From Chryseobacterium vrystaatense (lineage in GTDB: Bacteria; Bacteroidota; Bacteroidia; Flavobacteriales; Weeksellaceae), in the NCBI RefSeq assembly GCF_000737765.1, contig NZ_JPRI01000001.1, forward strand, positions 868,001-932,000: a stretch of DNA of 64,000 nt. The letters are read 5' to 3'. Of the stretch, positions 24,388 through 32,688 are shown in pieces (the stretch's first letter is position 1; each line of letters begins with the position of its first letter). The translations under genes were made by a program, and so were the position numbers. Below the pieces are notes generated by a model. It was not told where the DNA came from, did not search any database, and saw only the letters and a list, made by a program, of their open reading frames with translations.

Positions 24388-24609
24388 TTAATATTCGTCT
24401 TCGTTCCAAAGGAAATCCTCGTCGGTAGGATAGTCACTCCATACCTCTTCGATAGATTCATAGATCTCACCTTCGTCTTCAATAGCCTGAAGGTTTTCTA
24501 CTACTTCCATTGGTGCACCAGTTCTGATTGCATAGTCAATAAGTTCTGCTTTTGTCATTGGCCAAGGTGCGTCACTTAAATAGGAGGCTAGTTCTAATGT
24601 CCAGTACAT
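24388..24609 (-). CDS. DUF2795 small acidic protein
   Basis: 73 residues from MYWTLELASYLSDAPWP. An ATG seven codons upstream is open, but this start is the one I remember for flavobacterial homologues. It has a helical DUF2795 body (ELIDYAIRTGAPMEVVENLQAIEDEGEIYESIEE would be the core) and an acidic tail ending WNEDEY. The protein is highly conserved in flavobacteria but its function is unknown. It lies upstream of secA on the same strand, with a terminator between. Confidence 0.82.
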   Translation of the reverse strand: MYWTLELASYLSDAPWPMTKAELIDYAIRTGAPMEVVENLQAIEDEGEIYESIEEVWSDYPTDEDFLWNEDEY

Positions 24610-24751
24610 AATTTCTGATTTTTTTTGCAAAAGTATAAAATTAGCTTATATTAAACGCTTTTTTACACTTGATTTTCAATTCTTTTTGATTAATTTTTGT
24701 TCATTGCCCGTCGTAGACCGCATTACGGCTGTACTGACAACTTATATGATG

Positions 24752-25774
24752 TCATTTTCTCAAAAACCATTCCACAAATTTTTTTATGCCATTTTGGAAG
24801 TCTGTGTCTGGTTTGTAACCTATTAATGTCCTAGCTTTTGCTATATCTGCATTGGTTTTCAGGACATCTCCAGGCTGCATTGGCAGAATTTTCTTTGTGG
24901 CAGAAATTCCCAGAGCTTTTTCTATGGCAGCAACCATTTCTGATAAAGCGACCACTTCACTTCCTCCAAGGTTAATGATTTCATAGATCCCGGAATGAGT
25001 CTCCAGATAATGAATAGATTTCGTAATCCCCTCAGTGATATCATCAATATAAGTATAATCTCTTGCCGTGTTTCCGTCACCGTAAAACGGGATTTCGTGA
25101 CCATCTGAGATGAGTTGTGTGAATTTGTGAATAGCAAGATCTGGTCTCTGTCTTGGGCCATAAACCGTAAAAAACCGAAGTTGGATCATGTCTATGTCGT
25201 ATAAATTATGGTAAACATGTCCTATGATTTCGCCACTCTTTTTTGTTGCAGCATAAGGTGAAATAGGATGGTCTACATTGTCGGTTTCTGCAAAAGGTAT
25301 TTTCTCATTGTTGCCATAAACGCTTGATGAAGATGCACATATGAACTTGTTGATTTTGAATTCCCTGCAGAGTTCCCAAAGATTCATGCTGCCCCGCACA
25401 TTCACTTCTTCATATTCCAGTGGTCTTTCAATGGAAGGGCGTACGCCAGCCAGTGCAGCAAGATGAATAACAAGGTCGATCCTGTGATTTTTAAAAATGT
25501 TCTCAAGTCCCTCTTTATCACGGATATCCTGATAATACATCTGATATGCAGCTGACTTGGAAAGGAGGATTAAATTTTTGATATCGGTCTCTTTGTCCGA
25601 AAAATCAAAATCAGAATTTTTATCAATAGACTCTAAAGTGTTTTTAATTTTTATCTGATAATTATAGAAATCATCAAAATTGTCAACGTTTATGACAGAA
25701 TGTCCATTTCTTAATAATTTTTCTATTAAATGAGAACCGATAAATCCGCTTCCCCCTGTTACAAGATAAGTCAT
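24752..25774 (-). CDS. NAD-dependent epimerase, probable UDP-glucuronate 4-epimerase
   Basis: 340 residues, extended short-chain dehydrogenase. The Rossmann motif GGSGFIGSH is at 7-15, the substrate serines lie in CASSSSVYG, and the catalytic pair is Y-x-x-x-K (YAATKK). The RFFTVYGPRQRPDLAI block matches the CapI/GAE group, which converts UDP-glucuronate to UDP-galacturonate for surface polysaccharides. Plain UDP-glucose epimerase is the alternative. It stands alone here, with no other glycan genes adjacent. Confidence 0.85.
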   Translation of the reverse strand: MTYLVTGGSGFIGSHLIEKLLRNGHSVINVDNFDDFYNYQIKIKNTLESIDKNSDFDFSDKETDIKNLILLSKSAAYQMYYQDIRDKEGLENIFKNHRIDLVIHLAALAGVRPSIERPLEYEEVNVRGSMNLWELCREFKINKFICASSSSVYGNNEKIPFAETDNVDHPISPYAATKKSGEIIGHVYHNLYDIDMIQLRFFTVYGPRQRPDLAIHKFTQLISDGHEIPFYGDGNTARDYTYIDDITEGITKSIHYLETHSGIYEIINLGGSEVVALSEMVAAIEKALGISATKKILPMQPGDVLKTNADIAKARTLIGYKPDTDFQNGIKKFVEWFLRK

Positions 25775-25860
25775 TTGTGATTTTTTAGTGGCACAAAAAT
25801 ATAAATTTACTTTTTGAAAATATAATCATTAAATTTACTTAAAAAAGTAATATAAACAGT

Positions 25861-26658
25861 ATGCAGTTTCAAGGGCAAATTTTAAAAATGACGAGCTATG
25901 ATGCACAGCCGATCCAGTATTATCTAAATCTTTCAGGAGATCTTATCCATATGAATGAGCTGTTCGGAAAAGAACTTCGTATAAAACATATTGGATTTCA
26001 GTGTGTCAACTGCGGCGAAAACAAAGCTATTTATAGAATGGGGTTCTGTAAAAGCTGTTTCTTTGAAAGTCCATATGCGAGTGATACAATCATTCGTCCT
26101 GAGCTTTCTACTGCCCATTTAGGAGTTGCCGAACGTGATCTGGAAGTAGAAAAACAAATCCAGCTGCAGCCTCATACTGTATATCTTGCATACACAGGCG
26201 ACGTAAAAGTTGGGGTAACAAGGAATACCCAAATCCCAACCAGATGGATTGATCAGGGAGCTACCTTTGCACTGCCAATTGCCAGAACAGAGAACCGTTA
26301 TGAGGCAGGAATGATAGAAGTAGCCTTAAAAGAACATCTTCCCGACAAAACCAATTGGAGAAAAATGCTTCAGGATGATTTTGAAGGAGAAATGGATTTG
26401 GCTGACTTTCAACAAAAGATCAGGCAGTATTTCCCCGAAGATTTTCAGAAATTTTACAGTGAAGGTGAAGATTTGTGGAGGTTTGACTATCCTTTTGAAA
26501 AGCCTGCTAAGGTGACCTCATTTACATTGGACAAAAAACCGGAATTTACAGGAAAGCTTACAGGAATTAAAGGACAGTACCTTAGTTTTGACGGAGCAGA
26601 TTTTATGAATGTGAGAGGGCACGAAGGTTATGTAATTGAACTGGAGATTAAAAATTAA
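25861..26658 (+). CDS. DUF2797 protein with zinc-ribbon and GIY-YIG-like part
   Basis: 265 residues. Two CxxC pairs (CVNCGENKAIYRMGFCKSC, about 43-61) suggest a zinc site. The middle VYLAYTGDVKVGVTRNTQIPTRWIDQGA (from about 103) resembles the GIY-YIG nuclease core that DUF2797 is known for. Its function is unknown and nuclease activity is not established. It starts 86 nt from the divergent epimerase gene. The next gene lies 36 nt downstream on the same strand. Confidence 0.8.
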   Translation: MQFQGQILKMTSYDAQPIQYYLNLSGDLIHMNELFGKELRIKHIGFQCVNCGENKAIYRMGFCKSCFFESPYASDTIIRPELSTAHLGVAERDLEVEKQIQLQPHTVYLAYTGDVKVGVTRNTQIPTRWIDQGATFALPIARTENRYEAGMIEVALKEHLPDKTNWRKMLQDDFEGEMDLADFQQKIRQYFPEDFQKFYSEGEDLWRFDYPFEKPAKVTSFTLDKKPEFTGKLTGIKGQYLSFDGADFMNVRGHEGYVIELEIKN

Positions 26659-26694
26659 TCTTATATTTAAGATAACAACCACCAAATCCAAAAT

Positions 26695-29349
26695 ATGAAA
26701 AAATGGGTCAAAAAGTTATTAATAAGTCTGGGAATTTTGCTGCTCATTCTTCTTGCCGCGAATTTCGGACTGAATATATGGCTTAAAACCCAACTTCCGG
26801 ATTATATTAAGAAGAATACAGATTATAAGGTTTCCTATAAAACGCTGGATGTAGACTTGGGTTCGGGAAATATTTTTGCAGCAGGAATTACAGTAAACAG
26901 TAAAGATCCTCAAAACATCAATGTTATCGGTCTTCAGGGAACGATTGATACTTTGAAAATCAGTCGTTTTGGGATCTATGATGCTATCTTTAATAAGAGA
27001 ATCAGCTCATCGGATCTTCTTTTGGCTAATCCTAACCTGAATATCAGTCTCGCAAAACCAAGAGACCGTAAAACCGGAAAGAAAAAAAATCCGGTTCTCT
27101 TTGAAAACATACGCATTCACAGAGGAACAATCAATATTTTCAAGCATACAAAACAAAAGTTTTTATCTGTTCAGGAACTTGATCTTTTTGTAGAAAACCT
27201 GCAGATGACAGAAGAATCTGTAGAAGACAGGCTTCCCATTGTTTTTGACCGCTATGATATCAAAGGGAAGAGTTTTTTCTTCCGCCCTGACAATGTTTAT
27301 GCCATTACAATCAATACGATTACAACGTCAGATGGGCAAATGTCAGTTGGGAATTTCAGACTGACACCACTTTTGTCTTTTGATCAGTTTAAAAGGTTTT
27401 ATCCTCAAAAATCGAAACTGTTTGAATTTTCAATTCCTAAAATGGACTTTAAAGACATTGTTTTAGCAAAAAATAAAATTTCACTTACCAATGCTGATTT
27501 TCAAAACCCAGTATTTAAGGTGTATAATGCTGGAGTAAAACCAAAAAAAACAGATAAAAAGCTAAATTTTGAGCTTAATCTGGAAAATATAAAGTTTAAC
27601 AATGCTGCTGTTTTAGTAACTCAGCCTAACGGGAGCAGGTTGATTTCTGCAAACACCCTGAATTTAAAAATCAATCAGTTAAAATTTGATAAGGTAACGG
27701 CAGAGGAAGTGATCCCTGTCGGGTATAAAGATTTTCAATTTTCAGCAAGAGATATCCACTATTCAAATCATCAGGACTTTATGGCTGAAAGCATTGCGGT
27801 CAATCCTAAAAGCGGTGAAATCAGAAATGTGACAGTATCTCCGGGAGCTCCTGAAAGTGGAAAAGGTTCAATGGATTTAAAAACAGGACATATTGCTTTT
27901 AATATCAACAAACTTGAATTTTTTAAAAAGAAACTTAATCTGGACCTTAAAGATGTTTTGGTTGAAAATGTAAGCGGAACTATTAAAGCAGGTGTAAACA
28001 AACCTAAAAAGAATCCTGGACCTGGACTTATCAACTCGGTCATAGTTCGGAAAATGTCCCTTAAAAATTCCAATATCATTTATGATAAGGGAAAACAGCC
28101 GCTCGCATTTCATGATCTGAACGCAACTGTAAATACTTTAGAAATAGGACCGAATTCCAATAATCAGGGGCTTTCTTTCAAGGTGAAAGATTATTTTCTT
28201 ACAACGCGTAATTTTGCTTACAGAACACCATTTTATAATTTAAGTGCCGGTCTTTTAAAATTAAATAAAAATAAAATTCAGGTTAATAATTTTGTAATGA
28301 AGCCTCTCGTTTCAAGAGCGCAGTTTATCAAAATGATTCCGGTTGAACGGGACCTGTATGATATTAAAGTGTCGCAAATCAATGCAGATGGAACATGGGA
28401 TCTGTTTTCGAATAATAAATCCATTCACGCTTCTCATGTAACCGTTCTTGCCGCTGATGCTAATATTTTCAGAAGTAAAATCCCGAATGACGATCCGAAA
28501 GTGAAACCACTTTATTCTAAGCTGCTCCGCTCCATCAAAATTCCAATGACGGTCAACAATCTTGATCTCAAAAATTCTGTTTTGGTTTATGAGGAAGATA
28601 CCCCGGAAAGTGCTGGGCCCGGAAAGCTAACTTTTGGCAACTTTAATATGAATGTTAAAAATCTTAATTCTGCCAAAGCGAAAGGAAAGTCTACAAAAGT
28701 TGATATTAAGATAAACTGTTCATTTATGAATCAGGCACCGCTTTCAGTGAACTGGAGTTTTGATGTGGCTGATCACAATGATAATTTCGCTATTTCAGGA
28801 AAAACAGCCAATCTTCCGGCAAGCGGGATTAATCCGTTTATCAGACCTTATCTTCATGTAACGGCAACTGCCGGGACTATTCAGGAAATGCTGTTTAATT
28901 TCAAAGGAAATCCTGCAGGGCTTCATGGAACATTCAACCTGAAACATAAAGATCTTAAAATTGCGGTTTTAAATAAGAATAATCATGAGAAAAAAGGGGT
29001 GCTGACGGCCGTTGCGAATCTTTTTATAAGATCTGATTCCGGAAAGTTTCCTGAAGCTGTGGCTGTAGAAAATGTTGAACGTGATCCTACAAAATCATTT
29101 TTCAATCTTTTTTGGAAAGGAATTGAGCAGGGATTGAAGAAGACTCTGATTGGAAAGAATGTAGAGAAAACTGAAAAAACAGTAAAAAAGGCGGTTTCTT
29201 CTGTCAAGGAAGTCAAGCAGACCGTTAAAGAAATCAAGCAGGACATAAAATCAAAAAAACAGGAGCCTAAGCCGGAAGAAGAGAAAAAAGAAAAGAAAGG
29301 ATTTCTGAAAAATGTTTTCGGTAAAAAAGAAAAACCCGAAACTGAATAG
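26695..29349 (+). CDS. AsmA-like envelope protein
   Basis: 884 residues. One N-terminal membrane helix (LLISLGILLLILLAANFGLNIWL) anchors a long predicted beta-rich periplasmic body, as in AsmA/TamB/DUF748 proteins that bridge the envelope and are linked to lipid transport. The C-terminal 90 residues are Lys/Glu-rich coiled coil (VKEVKQTVKEIKQDIKSK). This is a family-level assignment by architecture and I see no catalytic motif. A terminator overlaps the stop codon. Confidence 0.72.
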   Translation: MKKWVKKLLISLGILLLILLAANFGLNIWLKTQLPDYIKKNTDYKVSYKTLDVDLGSGNIFAAGITVNSKDPQNINVIGLQGTIDTLKISRFGIYDAIFNKRISSSDLLLANPNLNISLAKPRDRKTGKKKNPVLFENIRIHRGTINIFKHTKQKFLSVQELDLFVENLQMTEESVEDRLPIVFDRYDIKGKSFFFRPDNVYAITINTITTSDGQMSVGNFRLTPLLSFDQFKRFYPQKSKLFEFSIPKMDFKDIVLAKNKISLTNADFQNPVFKVYNAGVKPKKTDKKLNFELNLENIKFNNAAVLVTQPNGSRLISANTLNLKINQLKFDKVTAEEVIPVGYKDFQFSARDIHYSNHQDFMAESIAVNPKSGEIRNVTVSPGAPESGKGSMDLKTGHIAFNINKLEFFKKKLNLDLKDVLVENVSGTIKAGVNKPKKNPGPGLINSVIVRKMSLKNSNIIYDKGKQPLAFHDLNATVNTLEIGPNSNNQGLSFKVKDYFLTTRNFAYRTPFYNLSAGLLKLNKNKIQVNNFVMKPLVSRAQFIKMIPVERDLYDIKVSQINADGTWDLFSNNKSIHASHVTVLAADANIFRSKIPNDDPKVKPLYSKLLRSIKIPMTVNNLDLKNSVLVYEEDTPESAGPGKLTFGNFNMNVKNLNSAKAKGKSTKVDIKINCSFMNQAPLSVNWSFDVADHNDNFAISGKTANLPASGINPFIRPYLHVTATAGTIQEMLFNFKGNPAGLHGTFNLKHKDLKIAVLNKNNHEKKGVLTAVANLFIRSDSGKFPEAVAVENVERDPTKSFFNLFWKGIEQGLKKTLIGKNVEKTEKTVKKAVSSVKEVKQTVKEIKQDIKSKKQEPKPEEEKKEKKGFLKNVFGKKEKPETE

Positions 29350-29366
29350 TTTCGGGCTATATTTTA
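29335..29366 (+). terminator. Terminator overlapping the AsmA-like stop
   Basis: Stem CCCGAAACT/AGTTTCGGG with a 4-nt loop that includes part of the stop codon, followed by CTATATTTT. Confidence 0.7.
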
Positions 29367-29421
29367 ATGCCTGTTTATGGTAAAATAAGACAGGGTTTGC
29401 TTTGTTTTACCTTGATGGAAT

Positions 29422-29772
29422 TTAGAAATTAAATTCATCGCTTTCCTGAACGGGAATATCGCGTAGAAATTCATCAAATTTTTCACCGGGATAGTTGCTG
29501 TCTGCTCCGTAAGAATCAATGATCATTCCCCGGTTTCCTGCATTATCTTTTACTACATATAATACCGCGCTGTCATCGGGATTGCTGTCGCCTTCAAAAC
29601 GGTATGTTTTTAAAATGGTAAGCTCAGAAGGCTGATATACTTTTTCTGAGTTTTCAAACTTCATTTCGCAGTCTTTATTCATTCTGAACTCTCTATGTAT
29701 TCCCCTTTCCGAAAGGGTTTTCATAACCTGGCTTAAAGTGGTCATTCTATCGGTATATTCTGAATTATCCAT
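29422..29772 (-). CDS. Small conserved flavobacterial protein of unknown function
   Basis: 116 residues, no signal peptide or membrane segment. The pattern is L-T-I-L-K-T-Y-R-F-E-G-D-S-N-P-D-D, then LYVVKDN and G-M-I-I-D-S-Y-G-A. I recall this family from flavobacterial genomes, where it is sometimes labelled phosphoribosylpyrophosphate synthetase. It has no PRPP-synthetase domain and is far too short, so I leave the function open. Both neighbours are on the plus strand and it appears monocistronic. Confidence 0.72.
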   Translation of the reverse strand: MDNSEYTDRMTTLSQVMKTLSERGIHREFRMNKDCEMKFENSEKVYQPSELTILKTYRFEGDSNPDDSAVLYVVKDNAGNRGMIIDSYGADSNYPGEKFDEFLRDIPVQESDEFNF

Positions 29773-29945
29773 AATATTATTTTTTAAGTTTACTACAATA
29801 ATTAAACCATTAATCTGCTGAATTTAATAAAAAAATCAATTACAGTATCCATTGAGATAATGTTCAATGTTAACAAAATTTATAATTTAAAAGAATAAAA
29901 TAGGTATACTTTTTGCAGTAGCTACACTAATAAATCGGACAAAAT

Positions 29946-30140
29946 ATGAAAAAAGAAGTTGGCGTTTTACTGGCAGGAGGAGTTGGTCTTTTGGCAGTAT
30001 TAGGTTTTATTGGATTAAAAAAGATATTGACTAAAAAAGATAAAAAATATAGTGATACCTATTCGGATTATCACAGACATTTTGATGAAAAAAACCATGA
30101 AGATGAATATCATGGAGTGGAATTTTATGCACTGAAGTAG
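29946..30140 (+). CDS. Small single-pass membrane protein
   Basis: 64 residues: one glycine-rich membrane helix (VLLAGGVGLLAVLGFIGL, 6-23), a Lys-rich patch, then an acidic/His-rich tail (HRHFDEKNHEDEYHG). A promoter-like TATACTTTTTG lies 32 nt upstream of the ATG, and a strong terminator follows, so it is likely a real gene of its own. I do not recognise the family. Confidence 0.65.
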   Translation: MKKEVGVLLAGGVGLLAVLGFIGLKKILTKKDKKYSDTYSDYHRHFDEKNHEDEYHGVEFYALK

Positions 30141-30165
30141 TAAAAGAATATATTTAATTATGTTG

Positions 30166-30199
30166 AAATCCGGCTCCTTTTTAAGAGGCCGGATTTTTT
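30166..30199 (+). terminator. Terminator of the small membrane protein gene
   Basis: Stem AAATCCGGC/GCCGGATTT with a T6 tail. Confidence 0.85.
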
Positions 30200-30264
30200 A
30201 TGTTGATAACTTTAGTGTTAAAAATCATTATTTTGTAAAAATTCCATTATAATTTTACATTCTG

Positions 30265-31311
30265 ATGCAGAACGAAAATTTCATAAAAGGGCAAGGAGCG
30301 CAGCGGAACGTTAATAATCGTTTCGACCGGTATACCTATGAGCCGGAAGATGAAGATTTCGAAACGGTAAAAACCTCTTTTACAGAAGTTTTTCCAAAAA
30401 GCATTGTCAATCAGGTAAAAAGCGGGGACCTTCCAATGGAATATTCTATGAATCCTTATCAGGGATGTGAACACGGATGTTCCTATTGCTTTGCAAGACC
30501 TACACACGAATATTGGGGATATAGTGCAGGAATCGATTTTGAAAGAAAGATCATGGTAAAGAAAAATGCTCCCGAACTTTTGGAGAAATTTTTTCAGAAA
30601 AGGGGCTATAAGCCAGCTCCAATTCTTCTATCTGGAAACACTGACTGTTATCAGCCTGCAGAAAGGCAGTTTGAAATTACCCGAAAACTGCTTCAGGTCT
30701 GTCTGGATTATAGACATCCTGTCAATATTCTGACAAAAAACGCACTTGTTCTCAGGGATCTGGATATTTTAAAACCTTTGGCGGAGCAGAATTTGGTTTC
30801 CGTTTCTTTAAGTATTCCAACTATTAATGAGGATCTTAGACGGAAGATGGAACCGCGTACAAGCTCAGCGCCAAATAAATTAAAGGCAATAGAAGTTCTC
30901 ACCGAAAATCAAATTCCGGTTCATGTTATGGTGGCTCCCATTATTCCCGGCTTGAATAGTGATGAGCCTCTAAATATTTTGAAAGCTGTTTCGGATGCAG
31001 GAGCACTAAGTTTTGGATATACCCTTGTCCGATTGAATGATACAGTAGAGCCTGTTTTTGTCAATTGGATACAGTCTCATTTCCCGGACAGAGCTGAAAA
31101 AGTTCTGAATCTGATCCGTTCTATGCGTGGTGGAAAGCTTGGTGACAAAAGATATTTTGAAAGGCAGAGAGGAGAGGGTAATATTGCTGAAATGATTCAT
31201 ACGACCTTTAAGATCGGCAGAAAGAGGTTTTTTGAAGGCAGAGAATTTCCTAAACTTTTAAGTAAAAATTTCACTGGAGCTAAAGATCAACAGTTAAAAC
31301 TTTTCGATTAG
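30265..31311 (+). CDS. PA0069-family radical SAM protein
   Basis: 348 residues. The radical SAM cluster motif is C68-x3-C72-x2-C75 (GCEHGCSYCFARP), preceded by SMNPYQG, a signature of the Spl-related PA0069/Rv2578c group. A binding pattern for SAM (GNTDCYQPAE) follows. These proteins bind a 4Fe-4S cluster and SAM. Their substrate is unknown, so spore photoproduct lyase activity should not be assumed. No genes nearby hint at the target. Confidence 0.9.
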   Translation: MQNENFIKGQGAQRNVNNRFDRYTYEPEDEDFETVKTSFTEVFPKSIVNQVKSGDLPMEYSMNPYQGCEHGCSYCFARPTHEYWGYSAGIDFERKIMVKKNAPELLEKFFQKRGYKPAPILLSGNTDCYQPAERQFEITRKLLQVCLDYRHPVNILTKNALVLRDLDILKPLAEQNLVSVSLSIPTINEDLRRKMEPRTSSAPNKLKAIEVLTENQIPVHVMVAPIIPGLNSDEPLNILKAVSDAGALSFGYTLVRLNDTVEPVFVNWIQSHFPDRAEKVLNLIRSMRGGKLGDKRYFERQRGEGNIAEMIHTTFKIGRKRFFEGREFPKLLSKNFTGAKDQQLKLFD

Positions 31312-31347
31312 TTAAAGATTTTACGGAATTATATTTTTGTCTGTAAA

Positions 31348-31382
31348 TAACAGATACCGCCCTCTTGGGGAAGTATCTGTTA
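31348..31382. terminator. Inverted repeat between convergent genes
   Basis: Perfect 10-bp arms TAACAGATAC/GTATCTGTTA with a 15-nt loop, between the radical SAM stop and the convergent peptide gene. There is no clear T-tract, so it is a weak terminator or another structured element. Confidence 0.5.
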
Positions 31383-31399
31383 TATTATTAATAATGTTT

Positions 31400-31570
31400 T
31401 TAATAAATTACAGGTTGCTCTCCATCAGGGCAAATGAATTCACTGCGGCACAAGGCCCGGTAATTAATTCCATCAGCACAGACATAAAAGCACTCTCCCT
31501 GAAAAGGATAACTTATTGCTCCTGAAATAGTTTTTAATTTGTTTTTACTCAGTTTTTTTAAATTTTTCAT
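31400..31570 (-). CDS. Bacteriocin-like peptide precursor A
   Basis: 56 residues from MKNLKKLSKNKLKTISGA, the double-glycine-type leader shared by six genes in this window. An ATG 19 codons upstream is unlikely because that segment is unlike the family. The core has four cysteines (FQGECFYVCADG, ALCRSEFICPDG). Leaders of this class are cut after GG or GA by a peptidase-containing ABC transporter. None lies in the window. It lies downstream of precursor B on the same strand. Confidence 0.75.
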   Translation of the reverse strand: MKNLKKLSKNKLKTISGAISYPFQGECFYVCADGINYRALCRSEFICPDGEQPVIY

Positions 31571-31639
31571 ATGACTTTTGTTATTGGTTATTAAAAAATG
31601 GTGTTCAGTGAACAGTGTTTGGTTCATTTCAATAAGATA

Positions 31640-31665
31640 AAACCGCTTCCAAAAGAAACGGTTTC
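31640..31665 (-). terminator. Hairpin after precursor B
   Basis: Stem AAACCG-TTC/GAA-CGGTTT with one mismatch and a TTTTATC tail on the minus strand, between precursors B and A. Confidence 0.6.
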
Positions 31666-31689
31666 ATTATTCTTTTTAACTTTTCAATA

Positions 31690-31851
31690 CTACATCGTAT
31701 TGTCAGGACATTTAAAATCGTCACTACATGTTGCGCACACTACGGTGCCATTGCAGTAATACATACAGAAATCAGGTTCCGGAAGTTTTATTGCACCTGC
31801 TCCGGAGATGCTTTTTAACTGTCCTTTGTCTAGTTTTTTTAGATTTTTCAT
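31690..31851 (-). CDS. Bacteriocin-like peptide precursor B
   Basis: 53 residues: leader MKNLKKLDKGQLKSISGAG, then a core with five cysteines (FCMYYCNG, VVCATCSDDFKCPD). The core resembles that of precursor A in Cys spacing (C-x3-C...C-P-D), so A and B are probably paralogues. It is too short for routine gene calling, and the ATG at 31851 follows an AT-rich upstream region. Confidence 0.75.
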   Translation of the reverse strand: MKNLKKLDKGQLKSISGAGAIKLPEPDFCMYYCNGTVVCATCSDDFKCPDNTM

Positions 31852-32055
31852 ATTGTTTTAATTAAAAATTTGATAGTGGAATAAAGATAATTATTTTTTC
31901 TTAACTAAAATAAAATGTGGTAGATTTTATGGTATTAGGAATATGAACCACTCAGAAAAGGATTAAAAAGTATCATTATAATTTCATTATGTGGTGAATA
32001 AATTTACTTAAAACTTTGGTTATTAGTGAAAAATAATTAATTTTAAATTAAACAA
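31852..32055. other. Divergent promoter region between bacteriocin-like genes
   Basis: About 200 nt of AT-rich sequence between precursor B (minus) and the leader element of precursor C (plus). A possible plus-strand promoter is CTTTGG near 32013 with TAATTTTA about 20 nt downstream, one mismatch from TAnnTTTG. Transcription would then start just before the 32056 leader element. No open frame of note. Confidence 0.4.
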
Positions 32056-32084
32056 AGCGGTATCCGAAAAGCTGATAGAGTAGG
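32056..32084 (+). ncRNA. Conserved 5' leader element, copy 1
   Basis: 25 of 29 nt match the element at 56429-56457, also upstream of a bacteriocin-like gene. Shared parts are GCGGTA-N-CCGAAAAGC and ATAGAGTAGG. The outer A and T of the first 18 nt (AGC...GCT) are exchanged as a pair in the other copy (TGC...GCA), which suggests base pairing in RNA. It ends 22 nt before the ATG of precursor C. A protein-binding site is the alternative. Confidence 0.55.
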
Positions 32085-32106
32085 AAACATCGAAAAACAA
32101 AAAACT

Positions 32107-32379
32107 ATGAAAAATTTAAAAAGACTTTCCCGGGGAGACCAAAAGAGAATTTCTGCCGGAGATTTGACACCAGCCTTCTGTTTTGAAGGCGAAGGACCTG
32201 GAGCAGGAGGTTGTCGGCCAGGGCAAATCTGTTCTGGAGGTAAATGCGTTCCTTATGTAGATCCGGGAACCGGCGGTGGCGGTGGCAATGATGGAGGTGA
32301 TACCTATACATGTATATGCCCATGGGGAACCTTTACTCAGACTACTCCGTGTCCGGAATTTTACTGTATAACAGGATAA
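32107..32379 (+). CDS. Bacteriocin-like peptide precursor C
   Basis: 90 residues, the longest member. Leader MKNLKRLSRGDQKRISAGD has AG in place of GG. The core has seven cysteines (FCFEGEG, GGCRPGQICSGGKC), a glycine tract (GTGGGGGNDGG) and a second Cys-rich part (YTCICPWG, PCPEFYC). The gene follows the leader element at 32056 and precedes precursor D by 23 nt. Confidence 0.75.
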   Translation: MKNLKRLSRGDQKRISAGDLTPAFCFEGEGPGAGGCRPGQICSGGKCVPYVDPGTGGGGGNDGGDTYTCICPWGTFTQTTPCPEFYCITG

Positions 32380-32402
32380 ATTAATTAAAACGGACGATAA
32401 CT

Positions 32403-32591
32403 ATGAGAAATTTAAAGAAAATTGGGCGAAGTGCCATGAAAAAACTCAGTGGAGGATCAAGAAACTGCTTTGAAATAAGAGATACCTTCGAAGATCCGTG
32501 TGCAGAACTGAATAATATGGGGACAGGATGTTACCGGTTTAACAGTTGTGGCATGTCATGTGAACGGATGCCGTGCGGACTGGGATTCTAA
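32403..32591 (+). CDS. Bacteriocin-like peptide precursor D
   Basis: 62 residues. Leader MRNLKKIGRSAMKKLSGGS has a true GG cleavage site. The core has six cysteines (NCFEIRD, DPCAELN, GTGCYRFNSCGMSCERMPC) and could form disulfides after export. It is co-oriented with precursor C and followed by a large hairpin. Confidence 0.75.
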   Translation: MRNLKKIGRSAMKKLSGGSRNCFEIRDTFEDPCAELNNMGTGCYRFNSCGMSCERMPCGLGF

Positions 32592-32611
32592 GTCGTCACT
32601 GAGATAAAATT

Positions 32612-32684
32612 AAAGTCAATAATTGATCTGATGGCTGCAACGAAACGTTGAAAACCAGAGTACAGACCAATTATTGACTTTTTT
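32612..32684 (+). terminator. 70-nt structured element after precursor D
   Basis: The outer 14-bp stem AAAGTCAATAATTG/CAATTATTGACTTT is perfect and encloses an inner hairpin CAACG-aaa-CGTTG flanked by TGG/CCA. A T7 tail follows on the plus strand, so it terminates precursors C-D, and the 2OG oxygenase gene ends just beyond it. The inner structure is more than a terminator needs. Confidence 0.65.
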
Positions 32685-32688
32685 TATA

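Noticed and set aside
29422..29772. Phosphoribosylpyrophosphate synthetase
   Set aside because: Some relatives carry this name, but 116 residues cannot hold the enzyme and no PRPP-binding motif is present.
32612..32684. Integron attC site
   Set aside because: The stem-loop has no GTTRRRY core sites and no integrase gene is near. A structured terminator explains it better.
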